This document shows positions 1 through 6,038 of a DNA stretch of 8,818 bases, one piece after another. The stretch comes from an uncultured Gammaproteobacteria bacterium. Its GTDB lineage: Bacteria; Pseudomonadota; Gammaproteobacteria; Arenicellales; UBA868. A model generated the notes under the pieces. That model saw only the letters and a program-made list of their open reading frames with translations. It did no database searches and was not told the origin of the DNA. The stretch covers positions 1 to 8,818 of the forward strand of contig CAJXBY010000104.1 in assembly GCA_913051905.1 (NCBI GenBank), in the 5' to 3' direction. Position numbers and translations under genes: made by a program. Numbering within the stretch: the stretch's first letter is position 1; every line of letters begins with the position of its first letter.

Positions 1-258
1 ACGCCCAAGGCGGCGCCCGTGCCGAGTGGCCGGGTATAACAAGAAACACAAGGCAAGGGCGAATGCCAAATGAATGCCGCGCTTCGGTAGGTCGATCAGC
101 ACTCCCCACCCCAGCAGAAACGGCAAGGGTGAGGCGATCCACAGCTGAAACAACGTCCACGACAGTGCGACAGCAGCGGTTAACCTGGCGAGGCCAGGCG
201 GCAACTGACGACCGCGATATTCAATCTCGTCAGTCGAGAACTTCTGTACGCGGGTCAC
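1..258 (-). CDS. TRAP transporter fused permease (4TM/12TM type), N-terminal part, runs off left edge
   Basis: This is the first 86 codons of a membrane permease that continues beyond the left edge. TRAP permeases use an ion gradient to import organic acids delivered by a periplasmic binding protein. Reading the minus strand from about 258 gives a short charged N-terminus (FSTDEIEYRGR), a hydrophobic helix at about residues 24-42, then GVLIDLPKRGIHLAFALALC and FLLYPA with a second helix at about 47-76. The pattern 'RGIHLAFxLxLxFLLYP' is typical of the N-terminal domain of fused DctQM-like TRAP permeases that pair with TAXI binding proteins. A stop (TAA) lies in frame at 273-271. The best start after it is GTG at 258-256, with only a weak ribosome site; CTG at 267 is less likely. 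It follows the binding-protein gene by 83 nt on the same strand, the usual partner arrangement. The family call is firm; the exact start is not. Confidence 0.82.
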   Translation of the reverse strand, partial: MTRVQKFSTDEIEYRGRQLPPGLARLTAAVALSWTLFQLWIASPLPFLLGWGVLIDLPKRGIHLAFALALCFLLYPATRHGRRLGR

Positions 259-285
259 CGTTACCAGGCATTACAGCCAGAAGAA

Positions 286-318
286 AGGCCGGCAGGCCCT
301 TATGGCACCTGCCGGCCT
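286..318 (-). terminator. GC-rich hairpin between binding-protein and permease genes (attenuator or partial terminator)
   Basis: Two perfect 11-base arms, AGGCCGGCAGG (286-296) and CCTGCCGGCCT (308-318), flank an 11-nt loop. In the direction of transcription (minus) the stem is followed by a short pyrimidine run, TTTCTTC. It begins 24 nt past the stop of the TAXI binding-protein gene and ends about 28 nt before the permease start. Such hairpins in transporter operons commonly stabilise the 3' end of the binding-protein mRNA and reduce transcription into the permease. The U-tract is imperfect, so complete termination is doubtful. Confidence 0.6.
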
Positions 319-341
319 CAGAACACATTGGCTACCTAACC

Positions 342-1346
342 TTACATCCAGCCTTGTTCCTTGTAGTACTTGATGGCGCCAGCATGCAACGGTGCGCTCA
401 GCCCGTCCGAAATCATCTGCTGGTGGGAAAGGTGTTTAAAAGCGGGGTGTAGTTTGCGGAAATCATCGATATTCTCAAATACCGCCCGCACTACTTCATA
501 GACCACCTCTTCAGGCACGTCCGACGATGATACAAAAGTCGCCTTTACGCCAAAGGTGGTGACGTCACTGCCACTGGTCTTGTAAGTGCCTGCTGGAATC
601 GTGGCAAATGCATAGAACGGATTATCGGCGACCAGTTTTGCCTCGACATCGCTGTTCAGATTGATGATCCGAGCACCGCAGCCATCCGTTGCTATCGCAA
701 CACCTGCATTCGGTACACCGACGGTGTAACCATAAGCATCGATTTTCCCATCACAAAGAGCCTTTGACTGCTCTGAAGAGGTCAGCTCTGTAGCGACCTT
801 GAAGTCACTCGTGGATGTACCATGAGCGTCCATTAACACTTCCATGGTGCCGCGCTGGCCAGATCCGGGATTACCGATGTTGACCCGTTTACCCTTAAGG
901 TCAGCCCAGGTGTTGATCCCCGAGTCTTTCCCGACGATGATATGAAACGGTTCTGGATGTACGGAGAATACTGCACGCAGTTTATCCTGCTTTTTACCCT
1001 CCCATTTACTTGAGCCGTTGCTCGCATGGAACTGCCAGTCAGACTGTGCAACACCGAATTCGAGTTCGCCCTGACCAATCTGACCGATGTTGTAGTTCGA
1101 TCCACCAGTCGATGGTGCCGCGCAACGGATTCCATGTTTTCGGCCCGACTTGCGGCCTTCTGCGGCTTCTCTGTGCACCATGCGACAGACCGAATTGCCC
1201 ACTACAAAATAAACCCCGGTTGGTCCGCCGGTTCCAATGGATATAAAGGTTTTGTCGGCAATCGCCGATGTTGATCCCAGTACACCGCCGAACAGCAACG
1301 CCGATGCAGCAAGGACCGGAACAGCTCGCTTGACATAATTTTTCAT
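342..1346 (-). CDS. TAXI family TRAP transporter solute-binding protein
   Basis: This is a periplasmic binding protein that captures the substrate and delivers it to the TRAP permease encoded just downstream. The 334-residue length is normal for the family. Residues 1-30 form a Sec signal peptide: basic MKNYVKR, a hydrophobic core, then a probable cleavage after SAIA before DKTF. The mature protein starts with FISIGTGGPTGVYF (about 34-47), the characteristic TAXI N-terminal motif. STGGSNYNIGQI and GELEFGVAQSDWQFHA follow at about 79-108; these are hallmarks of the subgroup with a basic segment (RKHGIRC) before the STGGS motif. The ATG at 1346 has GGAAG and GAAGG upstream within 18 nt. The gene lies 176 nt downstream of the amidohydrolase on the same strand and 83 nt upstream of the permease, so all three may share a transcript, with possible extra promoter activity in the 176-nt gap. 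Ligands known for the family include glutamate and other carboxylates; the ligand here cannot be read from sequence. Confidence 0.93.
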   Translation of the reverse strand: MKNYVKRAVPVLAASALLFGGVLGSTSAIADKTFISIGTGGPTGVYFVVGNSVCRMVHREAAEGRKSGRKHGIRCAAPSTGGSNYNIGQIGQGELEFGVAQSDWQFHASNGSSKWEGKKQDKLRAVFSVHPEPFHIIVGKDSGINTWADLKGKRVNIGNPGSGQRGTMEVLMDAHGTSTSDFKVATELTSSEQSKALCDGKIDAYGYTVGVPNAGVAIATDGCGARIINLNSDVEAKLVADNPFYAFATIPAGTYKTSGSDVTTFGVKATFVSSSDVPEEVVYEVVRAVFENIDDFRKLHPAFKHLSHQQMISDGLSAPLHAGAIKYYKEQGWM

Positions 1347-1381
1347 AGCCTTCGATCTTCCTTTATTTCAGTTGTGTAATG

Positions 1382-1416
1382 AACTCGAGAACGTCATTTC
1401 TGTCCTTAATCGAGTT
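1382..1416. repeat. Inverted repeat in leader of the binding-protein gene
   Basis: Perfect 7-base arms AACTCGA (1382-1388) and TCGAGTT (1410-1416) are separated by 21 nt, 35-70 nt upstream of the binding-protein start. It could fold as an mRNA leader stem or be a regulator site. A repeat of this size and spacing can occur by chance, so only the presence of the repeat is certain. Confidence 0.3.
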
Positions 1417-1477
1417 TTCCGCATTCCAAAGTTTCTTTTCTATCGTAATGACTAAAGAACATCCAAAACGCGCCAAT

Positions 1478-1508
1478 AGTATAACGAGAATGTTTCCTCA
1501 ATGGTCAG
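1478..1508 (-). promoter_or_regulatory. Possible sigma-70-like promoter for the TAXI binding protein
   Basis: On the minus strand TATACT (1483-1478) matches the -10 consensus at five of six bases. CTGACC (1508-1503) matches the -35 at four of six, but the 19-nt spacing is longer than ideal. It would start transcription about 120 nt before the binding-protein ATG, inside the gap after the amidohydrolase stop. Binding proteins often have their own stronger promoter. Prediction only. Confidence 0.25.
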
Positions 1509-1522
1509 CGGAACCCTTGGTA

Positions 1523-3205
1523 CTAGGTCGGGAACTGACGAAGCACTGATCCCGGCTGGATGTCTTCTGACAAACTGCCGCTGGCATCGACTACACGCTG
1601 CCCGTTGACCCAGACACCGTGGACACCCAGCGGGGGCGTGTGGACGCGTTCAAGTCCACCGGGAAGGTCGTCGACCATACAACGCTCACCGATGCCGACG
1701 ACGTCAGCATCAAACAGCAAAAGATCAGCACAGCCCCCCACCCTGATCTGTCCGCGCCCGCCAATCCGCATCGCCTCGGCCGGTTGCCGGGTCAACCGAT
1801 ATATGGCGTCCTGAAGCGTTAGATCTCCACGTTCCCGAACAAAGCGCTGTAACAGGTAGAGTCCAGTGCCAGCCTGACAGAAAAATGTCAAATGCGCACC
1901 GGCATCACCCAAACCGATACAGGCACGCTCATGCGTTAGCAGTTGTGTGACTGCATCTTCTTCTGCATTGAACATACCCACAGTGAATTCTGTTTCCAGG
2001 CATTCGGACAGCGCAATGTCGAGCATACAGTCCAGCGGGTGTTTGTCCTGCGCTTTCGCCATCTCGGCAATCGATCGTTCATCGGGCACCTGATCCTCAC
2101 AGGCCCCTTTTGATTTGATGGTCATCGTGTTCCATTGGTTTGAAAACCGAAACGGCGCGCCAGCGGTTTCAAGCTCTGATTTCACCCGCGAACGAAAGCT
2201 TGGATCACGAAATACGGCCATCTTATCCTCGTCGCAAGAGGCGGCCATTGCTGTCTGCCAAGACGAAAGACTTTCCAGTGGATAAGGCTCACGGAGATTG
2301 AAATCCATGATCTCAGGAAATGGCGTTACCTGACCATAGATTTCCTGACCACAGGATGCGGCTCCAGCATACGCCTCCATACAATCGAAGACATCTGTCG
2401 GGTGGCCTGGGTCCTGCAGCATCGGACACACCTGCACTGGGCGGCCACTGAGCTCAGCAAGCTCTTCAATGAACTGGATTGAGGTGGCGGCCCCTTTGGT
2501 GATCTGGAAAATGCCACGGCCAGCTTCGCCAAGAACGCGCGCGAGCTCCCGGAATTCGTCATCACAGGCAAAGCGGGATGGCATCGGTATGCCTCCTTCA
2601 CCGTTGTGAGATTCCAGAGTCGAGGTGCCCAGGCCGATTGCCCCGGATTCCAAGGCTTCACGCAGCAGATCACCAATGGCTTTGATTTCTCCGGGTGTCG
2701 CCGGCCGTTTTGCCGCATCGGTACCCATAACATAAGTTCGTATACACGAATGGTTCGCGAATGCAGCAACGTTGGGTACGACCCCCCGGGCTGTTAGGAC
2801 ATCCAGGTACTCACCAAAAGTCTCGAAGTTCCAGTGAACACCGTGTAACAGTGCCTCCAGCGGCATCCCTTCGACCTTGGTGAGGTTCTTGAGGGTGAGA
2901 TCACGATGATCCGGATGGCAGGGGGCCAATCCGAAACCACAGTTGCCCACCACTACGGTAGTCACCCCCATCTGGGGTGAAGGGTTGGCACTGGCATCCC
3001 AGGTCAGCTGGGCATCGTAGTGCGTGTGTATATCAACAATACCGGGAGCGAGGACAAGACCTGATCCATCGATCAGTTGCTTACCGGTCAAGCCCTGTTC
3101 ACCAACTGCAGTTATTACACCATCACGAACCGCAACATCACCGGTTACTGGCTCATCGCCAGACCCGTCAACAATTAACGCATCTCGAATGACCAGGTCG
3201 TTCAT
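1523..3205 (-). CDS. Amidohydrolase family protein, N-acyl-D-amino-acid deacylase type
   Basis: This is a metal-dependent amidohydrolase of the long D-aminoacylase-like branch (COG3653), likely cytoplasmic. Relatives remove N-acyl groups from D-amino acids, but this branch is poorly characterised. Over 560 residues it has an N-terminal beta domain (LVIRDALIVDGSG, 4-16), the metal motif DIHTHYDAQ (H60, H62, D64), GNCGFGLAP (87-95, with C89 in the zinc-cysteine position of D-aminoacylase), GAIGLGTSTLE (188-198), GRGIFQITKG (229-238), GLGDAGAHLTFF (431-442, with D434 as the presumed catalytic Asp), and a C-terminal beta domain ending in ADLLLFDAD and VHGVWVNGQRVV. The two His residues that bind zinc in the classical enzyme are not evident: GIFQIT and VQVCPM occupy those places, as in other long members I recall. 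The ATG at 3205 has a weak ribosome site (GGGGAGG lies about 24 nt upstream). It is the first gene of a probable operon with the TRAP genes, which suggests that it hydrolyses the imported compound. Family sure, substrate unknown. Confidence 0.88.
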   Translation of the reverse strand: MNDLVIRDALIVDGSGDEPVTGDVAVRDGVITAVGEQGLTGKQLIDGSGLVLAPGIVDIHTHYDAQLTWDASANPSPQMGVTTVVVGNCGFGLAPCHPDHRDLTLKNLTKVEGMPLEALLHGVHWNFETFGEYLDVLTARGVVPNVAAFANHSCIRTYVMGTDAAKRPATPGEIKAIGDLLREALESGAIGLGTSTLESHNGEGGIPMPSRFACDDEFRELARVLGEAGRGIFQITKGAATSIQFIEELAELSGRPVQVCPMLQDPGHPTDVFDCMEAYAGAASCGQEIYGQVTPFPEIMDFNLREPYPLESLSSWQTAMAASCDEDKMAVFRDPSFRSRVKSELETAGAPFRFSNQWNTMTIKSKGACEDQVPDERSIAEMAKAQDKHPLDCMLDIALSECLETEFTVGMFNAEEDAVTQLLTHERACIGLGDAGAHLTFFCQAGTGLYLLQRFVRERGDLTLQDAIYRLTRQPAEAMRIGGRGQIRVGGCADLLLFDADVVGIGERCMVDDLPGGLERVHTPPLGVHGVWVNGQRVVDASGSLSEDIQPGSVLRQFPT

Positions 3206-3553
3206 TCCGGGTGCTCGTCTGAGATATTGCCTCCCCAGGTCATAAGGTCAGTGGTACACAACCCGAGTACCAGGCGATATCTTGCTCGTCCAGTATTGTC
3301 GATCAAGTAACTTAATATAGCTGTTTTGCGGCAGTTATTCGTCGTCGCCTGTACCATCCAATTTTTCGGTGATTGCATTCTCTGTAAATCCTGAGTGGGA
3401 GGGTCGGAGGGTCTTTGTGAGCAAAGCTAGCAGTTCAGCCTTAATTCTGCGGCGTATATTATGCGCGAGCGTTCAGTTTTCATAAGATCGCCACGACACC
3501 CCGTTCTAATTGTAAATGTGCTAACTTGCATGGCTGTCTTTGAGGAGGGAGTG
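3206..3553. other. Divergent intergenic region, no gene seen
   Basis: These 348 bases separate the divergently transcribed amidohydrolase and DUF1989 genes and must hold the promoters of both. The open frame upstream of 3554 (from 3461) has no family similarity or ribosome site and is treated as untranslated. The region contains an inverted repeat at 3252-3272, a small CTTTG/CAAAG hairpin at 3413-3426 and AT-rich patches near 3310-3317 and 3455-3461 that could be -10 elements. No riboswitch or RNA gene is recognisable. Confidence 0.6.
3252..3272. promoter_or_regulatory. Inverted repeat upstream of the amidohydrolase, possible operator
   Basis: Perfect 6-base arms TGGTAC (3252-3257) and GTACCA (3267-3272) are separated by 9 nt, 47 nt before the amidohydrolase start. 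Arms like TGGTAC/GTACCA resemble half-sites of dimeric repressors such as the GntR type, but a match this short is expected by chance in a few hundred bases. No regulator gene is in the window. Confidence 0.25.
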
Positions 3554-4168
3554 ATGGAAAAATCAACCATAATTGGCCCTGGAGGTCATTGGTCCGGGGT
3601 GGTCTCCAAAGGAGAGGCGTTGACGATTGTTGACTTGAAAGGCGGGCAGGGCGTTGATTTTCTTTGCTACAACGCAGACCGACCGGAAGAGCGGTATCAC
3701 GCGCCAAACACCTTAAAAGCGGCGCTGACGCTGAAACTGACGACGGGTCACACGCTCTATTCAGATGACGCCCGGCCGATCTTCTCGATCACCGACGATA
3801 CCTTTGGCGCGCATGACACCATTGGTGGGTGTTGCAGCGAGGTGAGTAATCAAATGCTCTACCGTGTTGCGGGCACCACCGGATGTCGGGAAAACTTTCT
3901 CACGGCGTTGGAGCCCTTTGGACTCGGTCGCAGGGATATCGTGCCGAATATCAATTTCTTCTGTGACGTGCCGGTCCACGAGGATCGCACATTGTCTGAG
4001 ACCGTGTTTGTTCCCAGCAAAGCCGAAGCCGGGGCTCAGGTGACGTTGCGGGCCGAGATGAATGCGCTCGCCGTGATCTCAAACTGTCCACAGGTGAATA
4101 ATCCCTGCAATCACGGAAACCCAACGGAAATTGAGGTGAGGGTAACTGGAGCGGGTAGACGAATTTAG
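3554..4168 (+). CDS. DUF1989 domain protein (urea carboxylase-associated / carboxyguanidine deiminase subunit family)
   Basis: This 204-residue protein consists of one DUF1989 domain. Family members UAAP1 and UAAP2 lie beside urea/guanidine carboxylase genes and have been assigned as the two subunits of carboxyguanidine deiminase (CgdA/CgdB); family crystal structures contain zinc. Visible motifs are GQGVDFLCYNADRPEERY (31-48), DDTFGAHDTIGGCCSE (81-96, with H87 and C93/C94 as likely metal ligands), TGCRENF (109-115), NINFFCDVPV (132-141) and the C-terminal signature NCPQVNNPCN with NPTEI (177-193). The start at 3554 is chosen because AGGAGG (3543-3548) sits 5 nt upstream; GTG at 3551 is an adjacent alternative, and the longer open frame from 3461 lacks a ribosome site. 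No urea carboxylase, urea amidolyase or second DUF1989 gene accompanies it. It is divergent from the amidohydrolase/TRAP unit and may share regulation with it. The domain call is certain; the reaction here is unknown. Confidence 0.92.
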   Translation: MEKSTIIGPGGHWSGVVSKGEALTIVDLKGGQGVDFLCYNADRPEERYHAPNTLKAALTLKLTTGHTLYSDDARPIFSITDDTFGAHDTIGGCCSEVSNQMLYRVAGTTGCRENFLTALEPFGLGRRDIVPNINFFCDVPVHEDRTLSETVFVPSKAEAGAQVTLRAEMNALAVISNCPQVNNPCNHGNPTEIEVRVTGAGRRI

Positions 4169-4269
4169 TTACAAAGGGGTTCTGTACTGTGCTTGTAGCT
4201 GGTGCCCGGTTGTCTGGTGGCCCTAATGTAGTGCCCCATACAAAAGTTCAACTATAGGAAGAGGAAAAC

Positions 4270-4326
4270 ATGTTTGAAGCAATCAAAAAATATGCCGTCT
4301 TCAGTGGACGATCAGGAAGAAAATGA
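4270..4326 (+). pseudogene. DUF805 membrane protein N-terminal remnant (18 codons)
   Basis: An ATG at 4270 with GAGGA 4 nt upstream opens an 18-residue frame, MFEAIKKYAVFSGRSGRK, that stops at TGA 4324-4326. KYAVFSGRSxRK is close to the consensus start of DUF805 inner-membrane proteins, which would continue with E-Y-W and four membrane helices. Nothing resembling that continuation follows in any plus-strand frame up to the next gene. The simplest reading is a truncated DUF805 gene whose start and ribosome site survive; it may instead be a translated leader peptide. A +1 frame from 4292 overlaps it. The similarity is short, so confidence is moderate. Confidence 0.45.
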
Positions 4327-4420
4327 CGAGGTCCGGCAAGTTAGAGCTAAGATCGCCCGATCGGCAACCAGCGAAAGATTGAGTCACGTTTGCGAACTGA
4401 TTGTTCAGGGATTCCCATGA
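4292..4420 (+). CDS. Possible small ORF, 42 residues, overlapping the next gene by ATGA
   Basis: The frame MPSSVDDQEENDEVRQ... runs 42 codons from ATG 4292 to TGA 4418-4420. It is acidic at first and then shows a mixed-charge, helix-like stretch (VRQVRAKIARSATSERL). Its stop overlaps the ATG of the secreted orphan at 4417 (ATGA), an arrangement that often couples translation. There is no ribosome site before 4292; it could be entered by a frame slip on the six-A run at 4284-4289 from the DUF805-like start. I recognise no family. It may be a chance open frame. Confidence 0.25.
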   Translation: MPSSVDDQEENDEVRQVRAKIARSATSERLSHVCELIVQGFP

Positions 4421-4731
4421 AGCGCAACGTCCTCAATGTCTTAAATGCCGCGAGCCTGGGAATGCTGCTGGGGGTGATGCCTTGTGTACAAGCAATTACG
4501 CCGGTAAACAGCGGGTTCACCATCGAATGGAACAATGAACAGACGATCAGTCGAATCGGAACTAGGGACGATGCAATTATTGATGGCGTGGTGTATACGG
4601 TTGAAGCGGAGGCCGATGACAATGGGGAGAACACCCCCACTGAACCGTCAGAGAAACTCCCCAAATGTTATGAGTGCCCTTGCGGCATGATTGCCGAACA
4701 AGGAGGGCTTAAGAAGCTTTCAATTGCCTGA
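4417..4731 (+). CDS. Small secreted hypothetical protein with CxxCxC motif
   Basis: This 104-residue protein belongs to no family I recognise. Residues 1-26 look like a Sec signal peptide: MKR, a hydrophobic stretch through LGMLLGV, and a probable cleavage after CVQA before ITPV. No lipobox is present (the Cys is preceded by VMP). The mature part is about 78 residues: a short beta-like portion (GFTIEWNNEQTISRIG, GVVYTVEAEA), an acidic Thr/Pro linker (DDNGENTPTEPSE, 68-79), then KCYECPCGM with C84, C87 and C89, which could bind metal or form disulfides. ATG 4417 is preferred because AGGGA (4407-4411) lies 5 nt upstream; a TTG at 4390 would extend the protein by nine residues before the signal peptide and lacks such a site. 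It lies between the DUF1989 and PLP-enzyme genes on the same strand, with 248 nt and 93 nt gaps, so it need not share their function. Confidence 0.6.
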   Translation: MKRNVLNVLNAASLGMLLGVMPCVQAITPVNSGFTIEWNNEQTISRIGTRDDAIIDGVVYTVEAEADDNGENTPTEPSEKLPKCYECPCGMIAEQGGLKKLSIA

Positions 4732-4824
4732 GGGGGTAACGCAGTAACGCCCACCTTCCTAACGACTATTCGTGCGTGCAGCTATCCATGCCTGGTCACT
4801 AACTTTTTCCGGAACTTTGCAGAC

Positions 4825-5922
4825 ATGAGAAATCTAGTAGGTCAGCCAATCGAACTGATCGATACCCCGGCTCCTCTGGTTCATCTAGATGCCCTGGAGC
4901 GCAATATCACCAGGATGAGCCGAACGATTATCGACGAAGCTGGAGTCGGCTGGAGGCCTCATACAAAATCAATGAAAAACCCCGATCTCGTCCAGCTGTG
5001 TCTGGATGCAGGTGCACATGGGATCACGTGCGCGAAGCTGGGGGAAGCTGAAGTCATGGCAGCTGCTGGAATCAGGAATATTCTGGTTGCTAATGAGGTG
5101 GTGGGCCAGACCAAGATATCCCGACTGGTTAAGTTGTGTGAAACCTCGGATGTGAAAGTTTGTGTGGATAACCTGGACAACGTTCGACAAATTGATCAGG
5201 CAGCAGCGGCTACTGGGGTCCGGCCACAGGTCCTTATTGAAGTCGATGTGGGTATGGGCAGAGCCGGTGTGAAGCCGGGACAACCCGTAGTCGACCTTGC
5301 TAAAGAGATTTCAGATGCTGCAAATATCGAACTGGTGGGTTTACAGACCTGGGAATCGCACACTCTGTCGATAGCAGATGAGTCTGAGAAAAAACGACAG
5401 ATAATTTCAGCTCTGTCACTTTTTACCGATAGCGCTGATCAGGTCCGCAAAGCAGGAATACCGCTGGAGATCATCAGTTGCGGAGGTACAGGCACATACT
5501 GGATCAGCGCGTTTGCGTCCGGGATAACCGAAGTCGAAGCCGGAGGTGGTATCTTTGGATGTGCCAAATATCGAAACGACTTCGGTGTTGATCTGGAACC
5601 CGCGCTCACGATCCTGACAACGGTAACGAGTCGACCTGATTCGGACAGAATCATTTGCGATGCAGGCTTTAAGGCAAGTGGCAAGGGGTTTGGTGAGCCG
5701 GAAGTCCTGGACTGTGGAGAGGTCAAGTCATTCAAGTTTTCTGCAGAACACGGTTCGATATTTCTCGCCCAAGACCACACGTCGCCTCGCCCGGGCGACC
5801 AGATTGAATTTGTGCCGGGGTACTCAGATGCAACTGTCTTTCTGCATGATTGTCTTTATGGTGTGAGGGCGGGACGCGTGGAATCCGTGTGGCCGGTTGT
5901 CGGGAGAGGAAAACTGCAATAA
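4825..5922 (+). CDS. D-threonine aldolase / D-serine dehydratase-like PLP enzyme (fold type III)
   Basis: This 365-residue enzyme is of the alanine racemase-like fold with a D-TA/DSD1 type C-terminal beta domain, and is cytoplasmic. Relatives cleave D-threonine or beta-hydroxyaspartate to glycine plus aldehyde, or dehydrate D-serine. It shows DTPAPLVHLDALERNI (13-28), RPHTKSMK (44-51, with K48 the expected PLP Schiff-base lysine), CAKLGEAEVMAAAGI (69-83), EVDVGMGRAG (139-148), SCGGTGTY (218-225, phosphate-binding region), EVEAGGGIF (236-244) and SAEHG (306-310). The metal motif that is PNHVC in D-serine dehydratase and PxHxD in D-threonine aldolase is PGYSD here (331-335): the His ligand is Tyr and the Asp is kept. 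It is followed by FLHDCLYGVR and a VGRGKL tail. No strong ribosome site precedes ATG 4825 (CCGGAA is about 10 nt upstream). It is convergent with the GcvT-like gene. The reaction is uncertain because the metal ligand differs. Confidence 0.88.
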   Translation: MRNLVGQPIELIDTPAPLVHLDALERNITRMSRTIIDEAGVGWRPHTKSMKNPDLVQLCLDAGAHGITCAKLGEAEVMAAAGIRNILVANEVVGQTKISRLVKLCETSDVKVCVDNLDNVRQIDQAAAATGVRPQVLIEVDVGMGRAGVKPGQPVVDLAKEISDAANIELVGLQTWESHTLSIADESEKKRQIISALSLFTDSADQVRKAGIPLEIISCGGTGTYWISAFASGITEVEAGGGIFGCAKYRNDFGVDLEPALTILTTVTSRPDSDRIICDAGFKASGKGFGEPEVLDCGEVKSFKFSAEHGSIFLAQDHTSPRPGDQIEFVPGYSDATVFLHDCLYGVRAGRVESVWPVVGRGKLQ

Positions 5923-5923
5923 A

Positions 5924-5950
5924 GAAGGCCCCACCGAAGCGAGGCCCTTC
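5924..5950. terminator. Possible weak bidirectional terminator hairpin
   Basis: GAAGGCC (5924-5930) can pair with GGCCCTTC (5943-5950), with one bulged base, in the 116-nt gap between the convergent PLP-enzyme and GcvT-like genes. It starts 2 nt past the PLP-enzyme stop. There is little T-tract on the plus side (ATTGAT), and AATAAAG upstream would give a TTTATT run for the opposite strand. Suggestive only. Confidence 0.3.
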
Positions 5951-6038
5951 ATTGATGGACCCCGCACGTTGGCCAGTATTTGTGTGAGCGGTACCGAGTC
6001 CGACAGATTCGCCGCCCTGGACGCCTAAAATTCGAACT

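Noticed and set aside
63..452. 129-codon plus-strand open frame
   Set aside because: It lies antisense to the TRAP permease start, the hairpin and the end of the binding-protein gene, is rich in Arg/Thr/Ser with no family motif, and both genes beneath it are well supported.
1480..1525. Guanidine-I (ykkC) riboswitch-like string on the minus strand
   Set aside because: CTAG followed by GGGTTCCG looks like part of the consensus, but the bases overlap the amidohydrolase stop, the spacing is wrong and the downstream GGUCCGAGAG core is absent.
3461..3553. 31-residue N-terminal extension of the DUF1989 protein
   Set aside because: No ribosome site precedes 3461 or the internal ATG at 3530, the extension is not part of the domain, and AGGAGG is ideally placed for 3554.
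4347..4664. 105-codon minus-strand frame opposite the secreted orphan
   Set aside because: It is Ser-rich with no motif or ribosome site, whereas the plus-strand frame has a signal peptide and a well-spaced Shine-Dalgarno sequence.
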